DNA from: Sciurus carolinensis
Taxonomy: Eukaryota; Chordata; Mammalia; Rodentia; Sciuridae
DNA: 64,000 nucleotides
Direction of reading: 5' to 3'
Assembly (NCBI RefSeq): GCF_902686445.1
Contig: NC_062214.1
Coordinates: 90,128,738 to 90,192,737 of the forward strand
Shown here: one piece after another, positions 11,246 through 22,544 of the stretch
How positions within the stretch are numbered: position 1 is the stretch's first letter
Layout: each line of letters begins with the position of its first letter
Notes under the pieces: generated by a model
What the model saw: the letters and a program-made list of their open reading frames with translations, nothing else
The model's database searches: none
What the model was told of the DNA's origin: nothing
Translations under genes and position numbers: made by a program

Positions 11246-12355
11246 TGGTCATAGAGGATGCTTTGCCCAAGAGCCACAGTGGGGGAAGAGGGGAAGTTAG
11301 GCAGCCTTGGGACAGAGGAGAGGGCTCCTTGCTCTCTAGGGAAGGACGCTGAGGGGCTCAGGGTGAGGGTTGCCTATTGTGTTCTTGGAGTTGACTTGTT
11401 GAAATTGTTTTCCATAAAGAACAGTATAAACATATTATTCACATGTAATCACCAATAGTAAATGAAGATGTTTATGAACTGGCATTAGAAGCTTTTTAAA
11501 CTGCGCTGTGTGATGTGCTCTATCTAGCCTAGGGGAGGGCATTGCCTAGAGGGGGAGGGGCTATCTGGGTCCAGGGGCAAGGGCTGGTGGGCAGCACTGT
11601 CAGGCTCAGGTTCTCCTACTGTTGGGCTTTCTGTTTTGGTTTTAAAACTTATGTATTCTCTTTCTTTGCTTCCTGTCACCCCAGGGGCTCCTGAATAGGC
11701 TTTTCAGCTCCCGGGTAGTGTTCTTGGGTTTTTTTTTTTTTTTTTGGACACCACCTGGGCTTCTCTGTGTACATTGTATCTGGCCTGGTGTAAGCAGGTC
11801 TGACCCCTCCTCTTTTACAGCTTAGTGTTATTCTGGCATTTGGTTAAGCTGGCTTTATCTGTTTAATGTTATCAGTGCATTTAAAATAGGGGCATTGAAG
11901 TTCACTCCCACTGATGGGGCTTTTTTTTGGGGGTGCATGGGCCTTAAGAAACACTAAACTCCAACTCTCAAATTATTACCAGGAGTTCTTACTCCTGTGC
12001 TCAGGCCCCAAGGTCTCCTTCTAGGGTCACAAAGAGCAGAGAGAGAGAATAGCAACTCAGGGCCTGGGAATTTTGGGGAATCTGTTCTTGGGGACCAGAT
12101 GCCTCTGGCTGGCTGAGCGTAGTGCTGACTGCCCCTAATAGGTTCTGAGCAGTGCTTAACACACTGCTCTGCAGGGCCTAGGGGCAATAGGAAAAGGGGC
12201 TAAAAGTGGCCCGCTCTTTTCTATTTCAATGAACAGCTTTATTCTAAGGGGAGAGGAAGGGACAGGAGATCTAGACTGGGTGAGGGAAAGTGGGGGTGTC
12301 AGGGAGGAAAGTGTGTTGTGTTACTGTGTCAATAAACTGATTAAAGTTATGGTTG
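11246..12355 (+). other. OAZ2: OAZ2 3' UTR
   Basis: Sequence from the stop to the inferred cleavage site, about 1.1 kb. It includes a T run at 11719-11736. No alternative poly(A) hexamer as good as the one at 12331 was noticed. The exact end is inferred. Confidence 0.8.
12331..12345 (+). terminator. OAZ2: OAZ2 poly(A) signals
   Basis: AATAAA at 12331-12336 and ATTAAA at 12340-12345 precede a GT-rich stretch (GGTTGGTCTGTTCTTT), the usual layout of a cleavage site at about 12355. Confidence 0.8.
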
Positions 12356-13424
12356 GTCTGTTCTTTATTCCTTTACCAGGACCAACTTCTTACCACTACT
12401 GTCTTTTGAGCTGAGAGCCTTAACTTAATAGGGGTGTGCTAACATGCTTCTCCAGGAGAAAGCTTCAATGCAGTAGGTCTGATAAACTGGCCAAGGTCTC
12501 TGGGGCTGTGTTGTACTGTGCATTGTGGGGTTGCTAGGAGTCTGAGACACACTGAGAGAGCCCCCTGGAGAGAGAGGCATGTACAGATCAGCTTCATGTA
12601 GAATAGAGGCTCTCCCTAGGATCCAATTGTTCTTACTTTTATAAGTCTGGGTTCTAAAACTGGTTTTTGGCTTTTGCATGGAAGTGCCAGACACTTCTTA
12701 TTTCTTGAGGTTTCTGAAGGAAGCAGCCACAAACCTTCCCTATTCTTGTTTTCTCCTTTTTTTCTTTTTTCTTCTACCTCCTATAGCTTTGTAACTACTG
12801 TTGATTCTTAAAGTTTATCTGTGGGTCTTTGGCCAATTTTCACATTGTATTTCATGGCTTGTGTTTTATCTGGGCCAAATCATTAACTTTGGGTTCCACC
12901 AGGTATTCCTTAAAAGACTTGAGGCAATACCCCCACTCTCCACAAATAGTAGAGCAAGTCTGGGACTAGACACATTGAATTGAAATCAGCTAGGCTGTTC
13001 CCCATTAAGCATATTATTTCTAGAGGCAGCCTAAAGGAGTTAGGCAGTTTAGGATTCATATGTTAAATCCAAGGAATCTGCTAGTAGACAGGGTAAGAAA
13101 AAACCCTCAGTCCTTTACTTTTCCTCCAAAGCCAGCAGAATGGACAGGAAACATTTGAGATTCTCCTGCCATCTGTTGGTGGTTCCTGTTCAATACAGTC
13201 AAAGGACTGAATTTGAAACCCTGGTACCCTGGTCAGGATGTCCCTTTCAAAAAATAACTTTGGCTATTGAAAGTCACTGACAGGAAAGAAATTTGGTATC
13301 CAAAGTCTGTACTCCAGTTAAAAAAACAACTTGGAAGGCAGAACTTTTTTTTGGCGGGGGGAGGAGTTGGGGGGTAGAGAGGGAGGGATAGAAATGTGAA
13401 AGGCAACTAAGTCTAAATTTAAGA
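12356..13424. other. Gap between the two convergent genes
   Basis: About 1.1 kb between the inferred 3' ends of OAZ2 (+) and ZNF609 (-). No repeat, gene or RNA is recognised. It is GC-poor relative to the UTRs and has only short chance open frames. Confidence 0.6.
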
Positions 13425-13441
13425 ACAGGGACATTAAAAAC

Positions 13442-13447
13442 TTTATT
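13442..13447 (-). terminator. ZNF609: ZNF609 distal poly(A) signal
   Basis: AATAAA on the - strand, preceded by AT-rich sequence and followed by TTTTTAATG and a TGTTCTT stretch. Cleavage is expected near 13425. A second AATAAA at 14225-14230 could give a shorter transcript. Confidence 0.65.
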
Positions 13448-14224
13448 CAATAAATACAACAAATAATTTAAAAATATACTTCAATTCCAAGCCAATTAAG
13501 AAAAGGAAGAAGAGACAAAGGGAAAAAAAGCAGGGGAGGAGGAAGGTAGAGGAAAGGAGAAAGGTGGAACAATGGTTTGGTTGGGCTGTGTTTCAGAAGG
13601 TATCACCCTTTGAAATTCTGATCAAATGCTCTTGATCCATAACCCCTTAGCCCTTTTTCTGATGGGGTAACTACAGGAGTCCACCAGCCATGAATGATTC
13701 TCTGGGCTCTGGAGCAGAGCACTTTGGAGGCTGGAATGCATGGGGGTGGGATGGGGGAGTGCTGGGGGTCCTTTTCCAGTCGTTCCTAATCCCCCAGGCA
13801 GGTTCAAGTAGTGCAAACTCTTAGGCAGAGAGCTCCCAGCTGCATAGTTTCATGGGTGAGCATTCAAGCCAGGGCCTCTGGGAGATGGGTCCCAGAATAC
13901 CCAGGGGTCCAAAGCCACTTTGGTGAGTGGGATCTTAGGGTGAAGAGGAGAGGCCAGAACACAGGACAGAGATTCTGGGCTAAGCCAGAAAACAGTGCTG
14001 GGCAGGGAAAGGGCTACAGGGCAGATAATCTGGACACTAGATTCAACAGCTTGCCATCAGCCAGGGAAGGTGAAGCTGAGGATGCATATGGAGCAGGACC
14101 AGGAATACTGGGGAAAGCTGAGGGGATAAAGAGAAGTTGGGAAGGAGGAGGAGGCAGCTCAGCAGCAAACTCCAGGAGAAATAACCAGCAGCCCTCACAG
14201 ATTTGTGATTGTCTCTTAAAAAGA

Positions 14225-14230
14225 TTTATT
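14225..14230 (-). terminator. ZNF609: Possible proximal ZNF609 poly(A) signal
   Basis: AATAAA on the - strand just past a T/A-repeat tract (14275-14312). Its use cannot be judged from sequence alone. Confidence 0.35.
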
Positions 14231-14274
14231 TTCTCTTCTTGCCTGAATGTACAAAGGCAAAAAGAGTACAGTTT

Positions 14275-14312
14275 GTATATATATATATTTATATATATAT
14301 ATAAAAAAAACA
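14275..14312. repeat. AT dinucleotide tract in the ZNF609 3' UTR
   Basis: About 30 bases of alternating AT with one TTTAT interruption, followed by an A8 run on the + strand. Confidence 0.9.
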
Positions 14313-17300
14313 AGGAACTTGGTAATGTACACTTTTACAGAAGGGAAGATCAGGAAGACTGAAATTAAATCCAACAGAGCAACGCCAATGGAATAAAAGC
14401 TATGAACAGCAACACTGCCCCTCCAGCCCTGGCCTCCAGCTTGCCCCAACCTGCTCCCAGTGGGAGGGCTGAGCACCAAGGCAAGCGGGTGGGCTGGGGC
14501 AGGAGGGGCTAGGGGACAGGGCCTGGGAGGAGCTTGATATCCCAGAAGGAGCCCATGGCAGAGGATCACTGGAAAGCTTCCTGGGATGCCCTAGTAATAA
14601 AACAAATGACAGAGGCCCATAATTCTGGAGCCAATTAGCTGCCCAGTTGGATCTTGGGGGCATCGGAGTAGACAGTGGGATGGTAATGGGGTAAATGGGG
14701 AAGTACATGACATGAAGGGGCCTCAAAGCTTCTACAATTCTCTAGCCCTTCTGTAGTCTTAATCCCCAACTCCTTAAATGAAATTCTCCTACCCCTACCC
14801 TGGAGTCTGGAGAGGAGAGTTAAGAAATGACCATTTCATTTCATAGGGTGCCTTCTTACCCGTCTGTGTGTGGTTCTTTGTCCTTGAGATGTGTGGAAGG
14901 AGTGGGGTAAGAAGGAAACTTCATGCATGTACACACATATGTATAAGGCAGGGAAGGAGGATGAAGGGGAACCAGCACATCTTAAATGAGGAAGAAGCAG
15001 ATGTGAATCCTAAAGAGCAGCTCTCCAAGCTGTGGCTGCCTTTCTTGGGGACGAGATCCTCTTTCCCTGTAGCTTCTCCTCCATGGGGGTGTCCAGGGAG
15101 CTATGTTTGTAGGAACCTGGACAGGGATGACTCGGAGAGAGGCTTGGTTTGGTGTTCTGGCCCTTAACCAGAAACCTTTCCAGCCTCTGCTGGTGGGGTG
15201 GGGATCCTTGCTGAGTGTCTCGTCCCTTTGACTGGGTCATGGGTGCCACAGGTAGCCCTACCTGTGTTTCTCCTCCCCATATAGGAGAGGTGGATGACAA
15301 ATCTTTCACTTGGCACTTGTCAAGGATCTCCACAGCTGCTGCTGCTGCTGCTTCTGCTTCATGTTACTTCAGGAAGACTGGACCCAGGAAAGCTCAGAGT
15401 GAGAAGGCAGTACCATTCTGCCTTTGGTTGTTTTCACCCTGCTCTTCTAGGCAGCTCCTACTCCTTGAGGGAGACTTGGATATAAGGATCAAAGAGCTAA
15501 ATGTTTTTTAAGGGGCTGGGAGAAGCAGCTGTTCCCTTCTGCAAAACCCAGGGCTGCCCTACACATAGAGAAGTTTCCTCCTCTGTGTTACAGAACTAAG
15601 TGGGAGGGCATGAGTGCGGGGCCATGTCTGCCCAAATGAGAAAGAAAATTATTCCAACAGTTTCTTTACAATATGTACATAGCACGCTGCAGGCCAGCGC
15701 CACAGATACAAAACACACAATATTTAAAACAACAGAGATGGGCTCTTGGCTCCACCCCGCAGGAGCCTGGGAAGGCATATCAGGCTGAAATTCAATCACC
15801 TTCTTGGTAGGGGTGACACAGGTGGAGTGAAGCTGTTCACAACAGCTACTTCCATAGATGAAAGGGAAGTCACTATGCAGGGCACTGCCCATTGGGCAGC
15901 AGGAGGCAGGGGGATGACAGCTGTGAGGGAGGCGGCTTGGGACCTTGCCAACAGGTTTAAAATAATGGGCTTTAGGGGAGGGCTAGAACCCAACTTGAAC
16001 AAAAACAAGGACTGAGAGCCTAGAGGAAAGGTCTGTGGGTCAGAGGGGCTCCTCTTGGACAAATGACTTAGGCCCATCTATGTATAGGGCTGCAGGGTTT
16101 TAGAAACTACCCTCAACTGGGCATTGTGCTTACTGTCCCTCATCCCCCTATTCTCCAAAATTAAGTCAGAGTCATATTCCTGCTATTACTCCTCACTTTT
16201 GGCACTCTGTTCACAAACTCTCTAGTCTTGGCTGGTGTCAGTCAGTCTCTCTCAATCCAGAGGGTCAAAGAAAGATAGGAGGGGAGAACAAAGAGATGAC
16301 ACTTCCACACCCCAGGGAAGAAGTGACTCCAATAAAGCTGCTGAATCATCATCATTTTCCCAGTGAACGGAGCACAAAGCTTGGACCCAGAGAGACTGCA
16401 TTTCTAAGGAGAGCAGAGAAATGTTTGCTACCTCAAAGCACAGCTCCCCTGAATTCATTGTGACTCCGACAAGCAATGCTTGGATGTATTTTCCCAGGGT
16501 CTGAGGACAAAAAAACCTCCCATGGCCAGTGGCCCCTAAAACAAAAATGTGTGTTACAAAGACACACAGCTTATATTGGCACATACGGAGGCTATAGTTT
16601 GAACTACATAAAATCATGTACTTGTAGACAGAATCAGGCTGTATACATTTGTGGCCCTAAATGAGGAAGTTACTCAGATGGCTGAATGCACAGGACATCT
16701 CCAAGAACTGCTGGGTGCTCCCAGGGCCTGCCTTCTGGGCCTTGCCCTAAGTGACCCAGCAGACTCCAAGCTTCCCCAAACTGAGGGGAATACTATTTTA
16801 TCTGCCTGAGTCTTAAGAGCCAAGCAGTGGAAAAGAAGAGGCAAGATCAGTGTGGGGATCCCCCTGGGAAAAGCACCAAGGGGTTAGGAGGGAAGAAAAA
16901 AGGACAGGGAGTTGGGAGATAAGCAGCAGCAGGACTTAGTGGGGATGCAGGTTTCAATTTCATGCTCCAGCTCATTCCTGGTATCCCTGGGGAGCCCTGT
17001 GCTGGTGTTGAAACCCCTGCCCTCTGCCTGACAGGCAGCTTCAAGGCCATGGTGGGGCAATGCCTTGGTCTTCCTTTCCAGGCTAGGCTCTGAGCATTTA
17101 TCTGTGCTCATGTTAGGGTGGGGGGAAGTCTCTATGTTTGAAGACCTTGTTTTCACAATTACAGAGAAAACAGCCCCCAATATCTTTCCTGAGATTCTAA
17201 TTCCTCCACATGCTATCTGTTCCTGGGGCCCAAACCACTGGGGAGATGCAGGATCTGGTGATGGTGGTAATGATGGTGAGGGTATGGCTGCTGTGCTGTC

Positions 17301-18027
17301 TTCAGACCTTACCCAGTGCTTGGGTGGGGTGGGGAGATGACCCTCTCTTGGGGGGGCAGGGCATACTGCTTCAGCAGCAGACCAAGGCCTCGGGGAAAAC
17401 AGCAGTGACTTCTCTGGGCTGAGGCCATGTTTCCCCTGGTTGCTCCCCGTGCCTTCATCTCCACAGAGGCCACAAAGTCATGATGTGGCTGAGAGAATAA
17501 ATATTTTGCTAAGTACCAGCTCTCCAGCTCCTGAGGAAGAGGGAGGGTCAGGGAGTCCAGGGGTCTAGTGAGGTGAGAGAGCCAAGGGTCTGCCTTCAGG
17601 CATGGTAGGAACGGCAAACAGGATGATCAACACCATTTAACTGATGTCTAAATGGCACGTCCAGCACCTCCTTGAGTGAGCCAGTCCAGGCCCGTGAAGT
17701 TGACTTTATCCGGGCACTTGGTGTTCTGTAAGGGAAACATGGACAGGTAACCAGGCACTCAGCCTGCTGTCATGATAACCACAAGATGGCGCTCCAAGAA
17801 AATAACTGGCCAGTACTAATCCTAGGGGTCACATGTTCCACAGGTCTCTCAGATGCATACAGCTTCACAGGAGACTCTTATACAAGAGGCTTAGCCAGGA
17901 TTCCACCATTTCCAGACTGCTTACACCTCAGTTAGTCCCTCACTTAGGTGCTACAGGGATGCTGTGATCCAGGTAGCAGCTATCTTTGGCTCTGTTACCC
18001 CAAATAAACAAAAGTCACTTACCATTC

Positions 18028-18102
18028 TCACCTCCTGGGGGGTGGGTAGAGTGAGGGGAGTTGAGCCTTGCTGGCTGGCAACAATGGCTGTAGAAGAAAG
18101 CC
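18028..18102 (-). CDS. ZNF609: ZNF609 last coding segment and stop
   Basis: Two bases complete a glycine, then LSSTAIVASQQGSTP, then SLYPPPRR and TGA at 18028-18030 once one extra base is discounted. A run of four G at 18055-18058 (+ strand) is one longer than the frame requires, so the literal reading becomes PLTLPTPQEV and runs into the intron-like sequence. The stop codon overlaps a consensus donor AG|GTGAGA at 18027-18032. Confidence 0.85.
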   Translation of the reverse strand, partial: GFLLQPLLPASKAQLPSLYPPPRR

Positions 18103-18575
18103 CTGGCAAGCAGGAGGACATGTTAGTGTGGCATTCACAGAACTCCCCTTCACACTTCCTTTTCACCAGTTGACTAGACACAGGGAGGAGAGCCCCTTAA
18201 ATTCCTAACTCCACTGAGTTTTGGGGTACTGACAGAAAAAAAATCCGATCCTTTGCCAGATATAGTGGCTGGGGTGAACAGTTCAGGTTTTTTTTTTTTT
18301 TAATAGCTGCTTGCTTCTTTTTGGCTGTGGGAACGAACACCTGTTCCTTATTCTCAACATCAAAGTCAACATTCTAGACGAGTCTGAGAATCCCCCGGCT
18401 ATAAGGAAGTAAATACATGTCATGTTTTAATGACTGCAGGTCATTAGTTTGTACTTTGGAGGGACAGAATCTTGAAAACAAACAAACAAAAGGGTTCTTA
18501 TGGTGGGGGGCCTTGCTACAGGACTACTACTGGGATGCAGATCAAAAAATAGATGATGGGGGACAACAGACTTAC
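18103..18575 (-). other. ZNF609: ZNF609 intron before the terminal exon
   Basis: 473 bases with donor GTAAGT at 18575 (- strand) and acceptor CTTGCCAG at 18103. It has a T16-like run at 18287-18302 and no recognised repeat. Confidence 0.85.
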
Positions 18576-18792
18576 CTGCTGCATAGGGTAGGTTGTACTG
18601 TGCTGGGAGCAATGAATACCCAAGTGGTGGTGGTGGTGGTGTGTGGACATCAGGCGCTGGGAAGGGGAGGTGCGGGGCCGGTCAACACTTCGTTCACCCC
18701 CGCCTGATCCCCCAACACTGCTACAGCTGCCACCACCCCCCAACCACCCCACAGCCTCCCCGATCTCTCTCCTGAGAAGTTTTATCATTTAT
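18576..18792 (-). CDS. ZNF609: ZNF609 exon with glycine-rich and polyhistidine segments
   Basis: Encodes INDKTSQERDRGGCGVV, a glycine/serine-rich stretch, ERSVDRPRTSPSQRLMST, six histidines and LGYSLLPAQYNLPYAA. Acceptor CTTTCCAG precedes 18792 and donor GTAAGT follows 18576. Two compensating single-base changes break the frame. There is one extra C in the run 18736-18741, and one C is missing at 18619-18621 (+ strand). The exon length of 217 equals 72 codons plus one base, exactly as its neighbours require. Confidence 0.9.
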
Positions 18793-19023
18793 CTGGAAAG
18801 GAAAGGAAAGGAAACACAGAGAAAACACTATAGTGAGACATATAAGTGATATAACCAGAGCCCACATTATCATTGCCTGAAAATGTGGACACCTTTGAAC
18901 CAAGAAGGTGTCCTGATGAGTCAGTGAAGCTGTACTGTGTTAGGGACCTGAATTTGCCCACTGCCTCCAAGACTTTGACCCCTGTTATTTGGATAACAGC
19001 CAGGATCACTGTACTTCCCTTAC
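18793..19023 (-). other. ZNF609: ZNF609 short intron
   Basis: 231 bases with donor GTAAGG at 19023 (- strand) and acceptor TTTCCAG. No other feature seen. Confidence 0.85.
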
Positions 19024-19198
19024 CGTGGGAGACTTGCTTTTGTAGTGACTGGCATGCTGCTGCAAGATGTCCAGGGCTTTGGACTCTGAGCTGGATTTAC
19101 AACTGACACTGGGGCTGGCTCGTGCCTTGTCGGCATCTTCACCACCTGAGAGCTTGCTGCATATGGGGAGAAAGAGTAGCTGGAAGGCAAATAGGAAC
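19024..19198 (-). CDS. ZNF609: ZNF609 exon (serine-rich segment)
   Basis: Encodes SYLPSSYSFSPY, then GSK(L)SGGEDADKARASPS, SCKSSSESKALDILQQHASH and YKSKSPT. Length is 175, one short of the 176 that the phases need. One C is missing near 19160 on the + strand, so the literal frame leaves the ZNF609 sequence after SFSPY. Acceptor CCCCAG and donor GTAAGG are intact. Confidence 0.9.
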
Positions 19199-19489
19199 CT
19201 GGGGAAGGAGAAATCAAGTAATCAAGGAATGAAAGGTAGAAGAAACTGCTTTAGTGAGCTTGGTTAGGAGGACATTAGCTTTCCTAGGCATAGGCTGAGG
19301 TGTTTTCTACCATGGTGTCTTTGGGATGAGACTAATGGCTTGTCCTCTTTTTACTGAATTCTATAGGGAAAATTGGTGAAGGGATGCCAGGAATATGCCC
19401 TCAGTTTCCTGGAGTTGATTGCCCCTGACGTGCTATGGTTCTTTGAGGTATTCTGATTCATTTTGGAGAGGTAACTGGAAAGATCATAG

Positions 19490-19675
19490 GACATAAAGTC
19501 AGCTGGCCTTGTGATCAGCTGTACATCTGAGACTTTCTAGCTTGGTAATATTGAGCAAATTAACAACCTTTTGAGTTTCAGTTTCTTCATCAAAATGAAG
19601 ACAAGAAAATAATATTCATAAATAACTCAGGATAGTGCCTAGACTGTAGCAAGCCCTCATAATACACAGAACTAT
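19490..19675 (+). mobile_element. MIR SINE
   Basis: AAAGTCAGCTGGCCTTG, then AATATTGAGCAAATTAACAAC, GTTTCAGTTTCTTCATC and CAGGATAGTGCCTAGACTG follow the MIR order. Confidence 0.7.
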
Positions 19676-19869
19676 TATTTTACATATATGAGTGTGAGTA
19701 ATAGGAAGTAAGGAACACCTCAAGGGTGAGAAAATTTTCCATTTTTGTTTGAAAAGCTTACTTATCCTACTTAGAATTTCTCTTAAAAGAATGTCACCAG
19801 AATGTCATGATTATTTAGGCTGTAGGAGGTTGGAAGCTCTAAGAAGCAAGTTTAGAAGTGCCCAAGTCA

Positions 19870-19979
19870 GGGCTGGGGATGTAGCTCAGTGGTAGAGTGC
19901 TTGTCTACATGCATGAGGGCCCTGGGTTTAATCCCCAGCACTGTAAAAAATAAATAAAATAAAACAAAATAAAATAAAA
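19870..19979 (+). mobile_element. ID SINE, complete
   Basis: GGGCTGGGGATGTAGCTCAG to CAATCCCCAGCACTG-type core with an AAATAAATAAAAT tail. The target duplication TGCCCAAGTCA lies at 19859-19869 and 19980-19990 and is perfect, implying a recent insertion. Confidence 0.95.
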
Positions 19980-20149
19980 TGCCCAAGTCAATCTGAATGT
20001 AGAATAGTGATTACCAAGGGTTGGGGGAGAGGTGAGGAATAAAGGGAGGTTGGATAATAGGTATCCAAACAGGTAGAAGGAATATATTCTGGTACTCCAC
20101 AGCAATGTGGGTGACTATATTTCACAATAAGCCTACTTATAGATATATA

Positions 20150-20365
20150 ATTTTTTTTTTTTTTTTTTTTTGGTACTGGGGATTGAACTCAGGGGCACTC
20201 AACCACTGAGCCACATCCCCAGCCCCATTTTGTATTTTATTTTGAGATGGGGTCCACTGAGTTGCTTAGTGCCTCAGCTTTTGCTGAGGCTGGCTTTGAA
20301 CTCTCAATCCTCCTCTCAGCCTCCTGAGCTGCTGGAATTATAGGCATGCACCACCGTGCCTGGCC
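20150..20365 (-). mobile_element. B1-dID SINE
   Basis: Poly-T, GGTACTGGGGATTGAAC, CCACTGAGCCACATCCCC, GAGATGGGGTCC and GCACCACCGTGCCTGGCC in the reverse order of a full dimer. Confidence 0.95.
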
Positions 20366-20829
20366 TATTATATTTTATGAAGATCTGGAAGAAAGGAACT
20401 TGAAGGCTCAAACATAAAATGCTAATTATCCTGATTTGATCAGTACATGCTGTACACATTTGTTGAAATATGACATTATACACCCCCTTAATATGTACAA
20501 TTATTATATGTTAAGATAAATAACAAAACAAATTTAAATTAAATTGAGTGCCTTCTACCCCAGAGAATCCCACATGCTCTTTGGGCAACAGAAATTGGCA
20601 AGTAGAGTTGAATAAGAACATTTCTTCTAAAAAGTTAAAAAGATTAAATCCTGACTTTGTGCCCCACCTCACTCCAGGAACTCATGGACAACAGTATACA
20701 GAGCTAATCTTTCTCAAGCTGAACCTAGCCAGACATCCCGTTGACTTCAAACTGCTCTTCCTATCACTGATTGCCTTCCAACCTTACAGCTGAGCGTGAT
20801 CTTGCAACTGAATATACACATTGTTCTGA

Positions 20830-20965
20830 TTTGAATTTTATTTGTTCCACGTGTCTCTCCTGCTATTAGGTTGTAAGGTTTTTGAGAAGGGAACTACTCT
20901 TCTCTTTTACATTCCCCATAGTGCCTTGTACATTGAAAAATTCTAAATATCTAAAAAAAAAAAAA
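20830..20965 (+). mobile_element. L2 3' end fragment
   Basis: CTCCTGCTATTAGGTTGTAAG, TTTTTGAGAAGGGAACTAC and CCCCATAGTGCCTTGTAC correspond to the L2 3' consensus order. Confidence 0.55.
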
Positions 20966-21264
20966 ATCTCAGCTTAGAGAAGATGGTGATACTAAAAAGG
21001 GAGTATCAGTGAAAACTGACAGTAGAGGCAACCCTCTAGCTGGAACAATGAAAGGGAGAGCTGGTCCCTCTGACTATAATCAGAAGTCATTTAAGGAGCT
21101 ACAGCTTAGAGTGACCACTTTACAGAATGATGCAATCAAAAAGGGTTGTCATCTAAACAAGTCTCATTGAGTCTTAGGGACAAGAAACAAAACTCTGAGT
21201 TTGAAATCTGTGTTTCATCTCCCTTCCTGGTAAATGAAGCAGAGCTGGCACTAGGGTGCTGTAC

Positions 21265-21630
21265 CTGGGTAGTTCTGCATCATCACAGCAGGCATGCCCC
21301 GGTAGCTGGGTGGTTGGGATCATAGGACTGGCTGTAGGAGTAGCCGTGCATATAAGGGATGTAGGACTGGTGCTGGGTGAGGGGGGAGGACACAGGCACA
21401 TGGACACTTGGTCGTGGCTCCTTGCTCCCAAGGCGGGACTCCTCAGACGTGGACAGCTTGCAGTCACTACTTGTGCTTTCCTTCCCATCCTCCTTGGGGA
21501 CAGAGTCCTTACTCCGACTCCTTTCCTCCTTCAATTTGCGATCCCGTTCCTCTTTCCACCGCTCATCCTCTGACTTTATATCTGAGTACTTGGCAGGATA
21601 AACATATGTCCACATCCGGGGTTCTGCCTC
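21265..21630 (-). CDS. ZNF609: ZNF609 exon (charged and tyrosine-rich segment)
   Basis: Encodes [20 protein letters not shown], a lysine/glutamate-rich stretch ([20 protein letters not shown]), [18 protein letters not shown] and the aromatic run [20 protein letters not shown] to MQNYP. Length is 366 against an expected 367. One T is missing at about 21306 (+ strand), which turns HPSYRG into HPATGACLL and a stop. Acceptor ATTGTAG and donor GTACAG are intact. The basic-acidic segment may form a short charged helix. Confidence 0.92.
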
Positions 21631-21960
21631 CTACAATAATCACAGAACGAGGACTGAATGTTGTACACATAAGACAGAGATATAGTTAAAGACCAAGGTT
21701 CCAATAGAAATACAAGCACTCTAGACACCTGGGGCAGGGTAGGATCCTGCGTTCTATTGATCTTTGCTTACAATCCAACTTTGGTTTCTCTTGTTTAAAA
21801 AGCTCCCCACTCAAGGAAACGATGTAGGGAGAGAGAAGGAAAATCTTATCAGTGTGTTCTCTAGGCAAGCACAAACATTCTGGGGCAAAGATTCCAGGAA
21901 GAGAAGAGGCTACCTCTTTCTGAGATGTTTAAATTGTTTCCCTTCTTTAGCACCCCCCCC

Positions 21961-22057
21961 CTTTTTTTTTTTTTGGTGGGGGAGTGCTGGGGATTGAACC
22001 CAGATCCTTATACATATCAGGCAGCACTCTACCAACTGAGCTATATCCCCATCTCTA
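21961..22057 (-). mobile_element. ID SINE
   Basis: T-run then GTGCTGGGGATTGAACCC and CCAACTGAGCTATATCCCC, the reverse complement of an ID. Confidence 0.85.
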
Positions 22058-22230
22058 CTGTTTCTCTGCTTGAGAGCAAGCTCAGTGGGTAGAAAGCTAT
22101 CACTGTTGCCCAGGTCAGAGGAAGGGGGTAAACTTCCACCAATAAGGAAGGGAAGAGAGTCTAAGTTCCATGAGTAAAGAAAGATGTGAGACTCTAAATT
22201 CTTTGTTCTAACTCCACCTACTAAATCCTT

Positions 22231-22453
22231 TTCTTTTTTTTTTTTTTTTTTCCTCTTTCTTCAGTTCTGATTGAACACAGGGCCTCATGCATACTAGGCA
22301 AGTGCTATACCATTGACCCACATCCCTAGTTCATTTTAAAAATTTTATTTTCAGACAAGCTCTTGCTAAGGTGCCCAGTCTGGCCTCGAAATTTTGATGT
22401 TCCTGTCTCAGCCTCCCAAGTAGCTGGAATTACAGACATCATCATGCCTGGCT
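22231..22453 (-). mobile_element. B1-dID SINE, diverged
   Basis: Poly-T, degenerate ID half (CTAGGCAAGTGCTATACC) and a B1 half ending TCATCATGCCTGGCT. Confidence 0.8.
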
Positions 22454-22544
22454 ATAAAATCCTTCTTAAAGAAATTGAGTAGTGTACTTTTGACCTACTC
22501 TAAAAAATGGAGAGATACCATTAATGCATTCCATAGGAAATAAA

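Larger units (their letters stand above)
13425..18102 (-). other. ZNF609: ZNF609 terminal exon (C-terminal codons plus 4.6 kb 3' UTR)
   Basis: The exon starts after CTTGCCAG at 18103-18110 (- strand) and runs to the AATAAA at 13442-13447. The 3' UTR is long and nearly repeat-free, typical of this gene. It contains a (CAG)6 run at about 15333-15350 (- strand sense), a Pumilio-type TGTACATA at 15672-15679, and an AT-repeat tract at 14275-14312. Open frames on the + strand here, up to 183 codons at 13811-14362, are chance antisense frames of low complexity. Confidence 0.8.
19199..21264 (-). other. ZNF609: ZNF609 intron
   Basis: About 2.07 kb with donor GTACAG at 21264 (- strand) and acceptor TTCCCCAG at 19199. 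It contains a MIR, an ID with clear target duplications, a B1-dID and an L2 tail, listed separately. Confidence 0.85.

Noticed and set aside
13811..14362. 183-codon open frame on the + strand
   Set aside because: It is antisense to the ZNF609 3' UTR, starts with no promoter or splice context, has a lysine/isoleucine low-complexity end from the AT tract, and resembles no family.
14216..14726. Overlapping 108- and 117-codon - strand frames
   Set aside because: They lie in the ZNF609 3' UTR, are proline-rich from GC-rich sequence, and no start or conservation evidence supports them.
17951..18027. ZNF609 frame continuing to 17951
   Set aside because: It results from one extra base at 18055-18058; the corrected frame stops at 18028-18030.
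19870..19979. tRNA gene (A and B box-like sequences)
   Set aside because: The same sequence recurs dozens of times with A tails and target duplications; it is an ID SINE derived from a tRNA and cannot fold as a normal tRNA.
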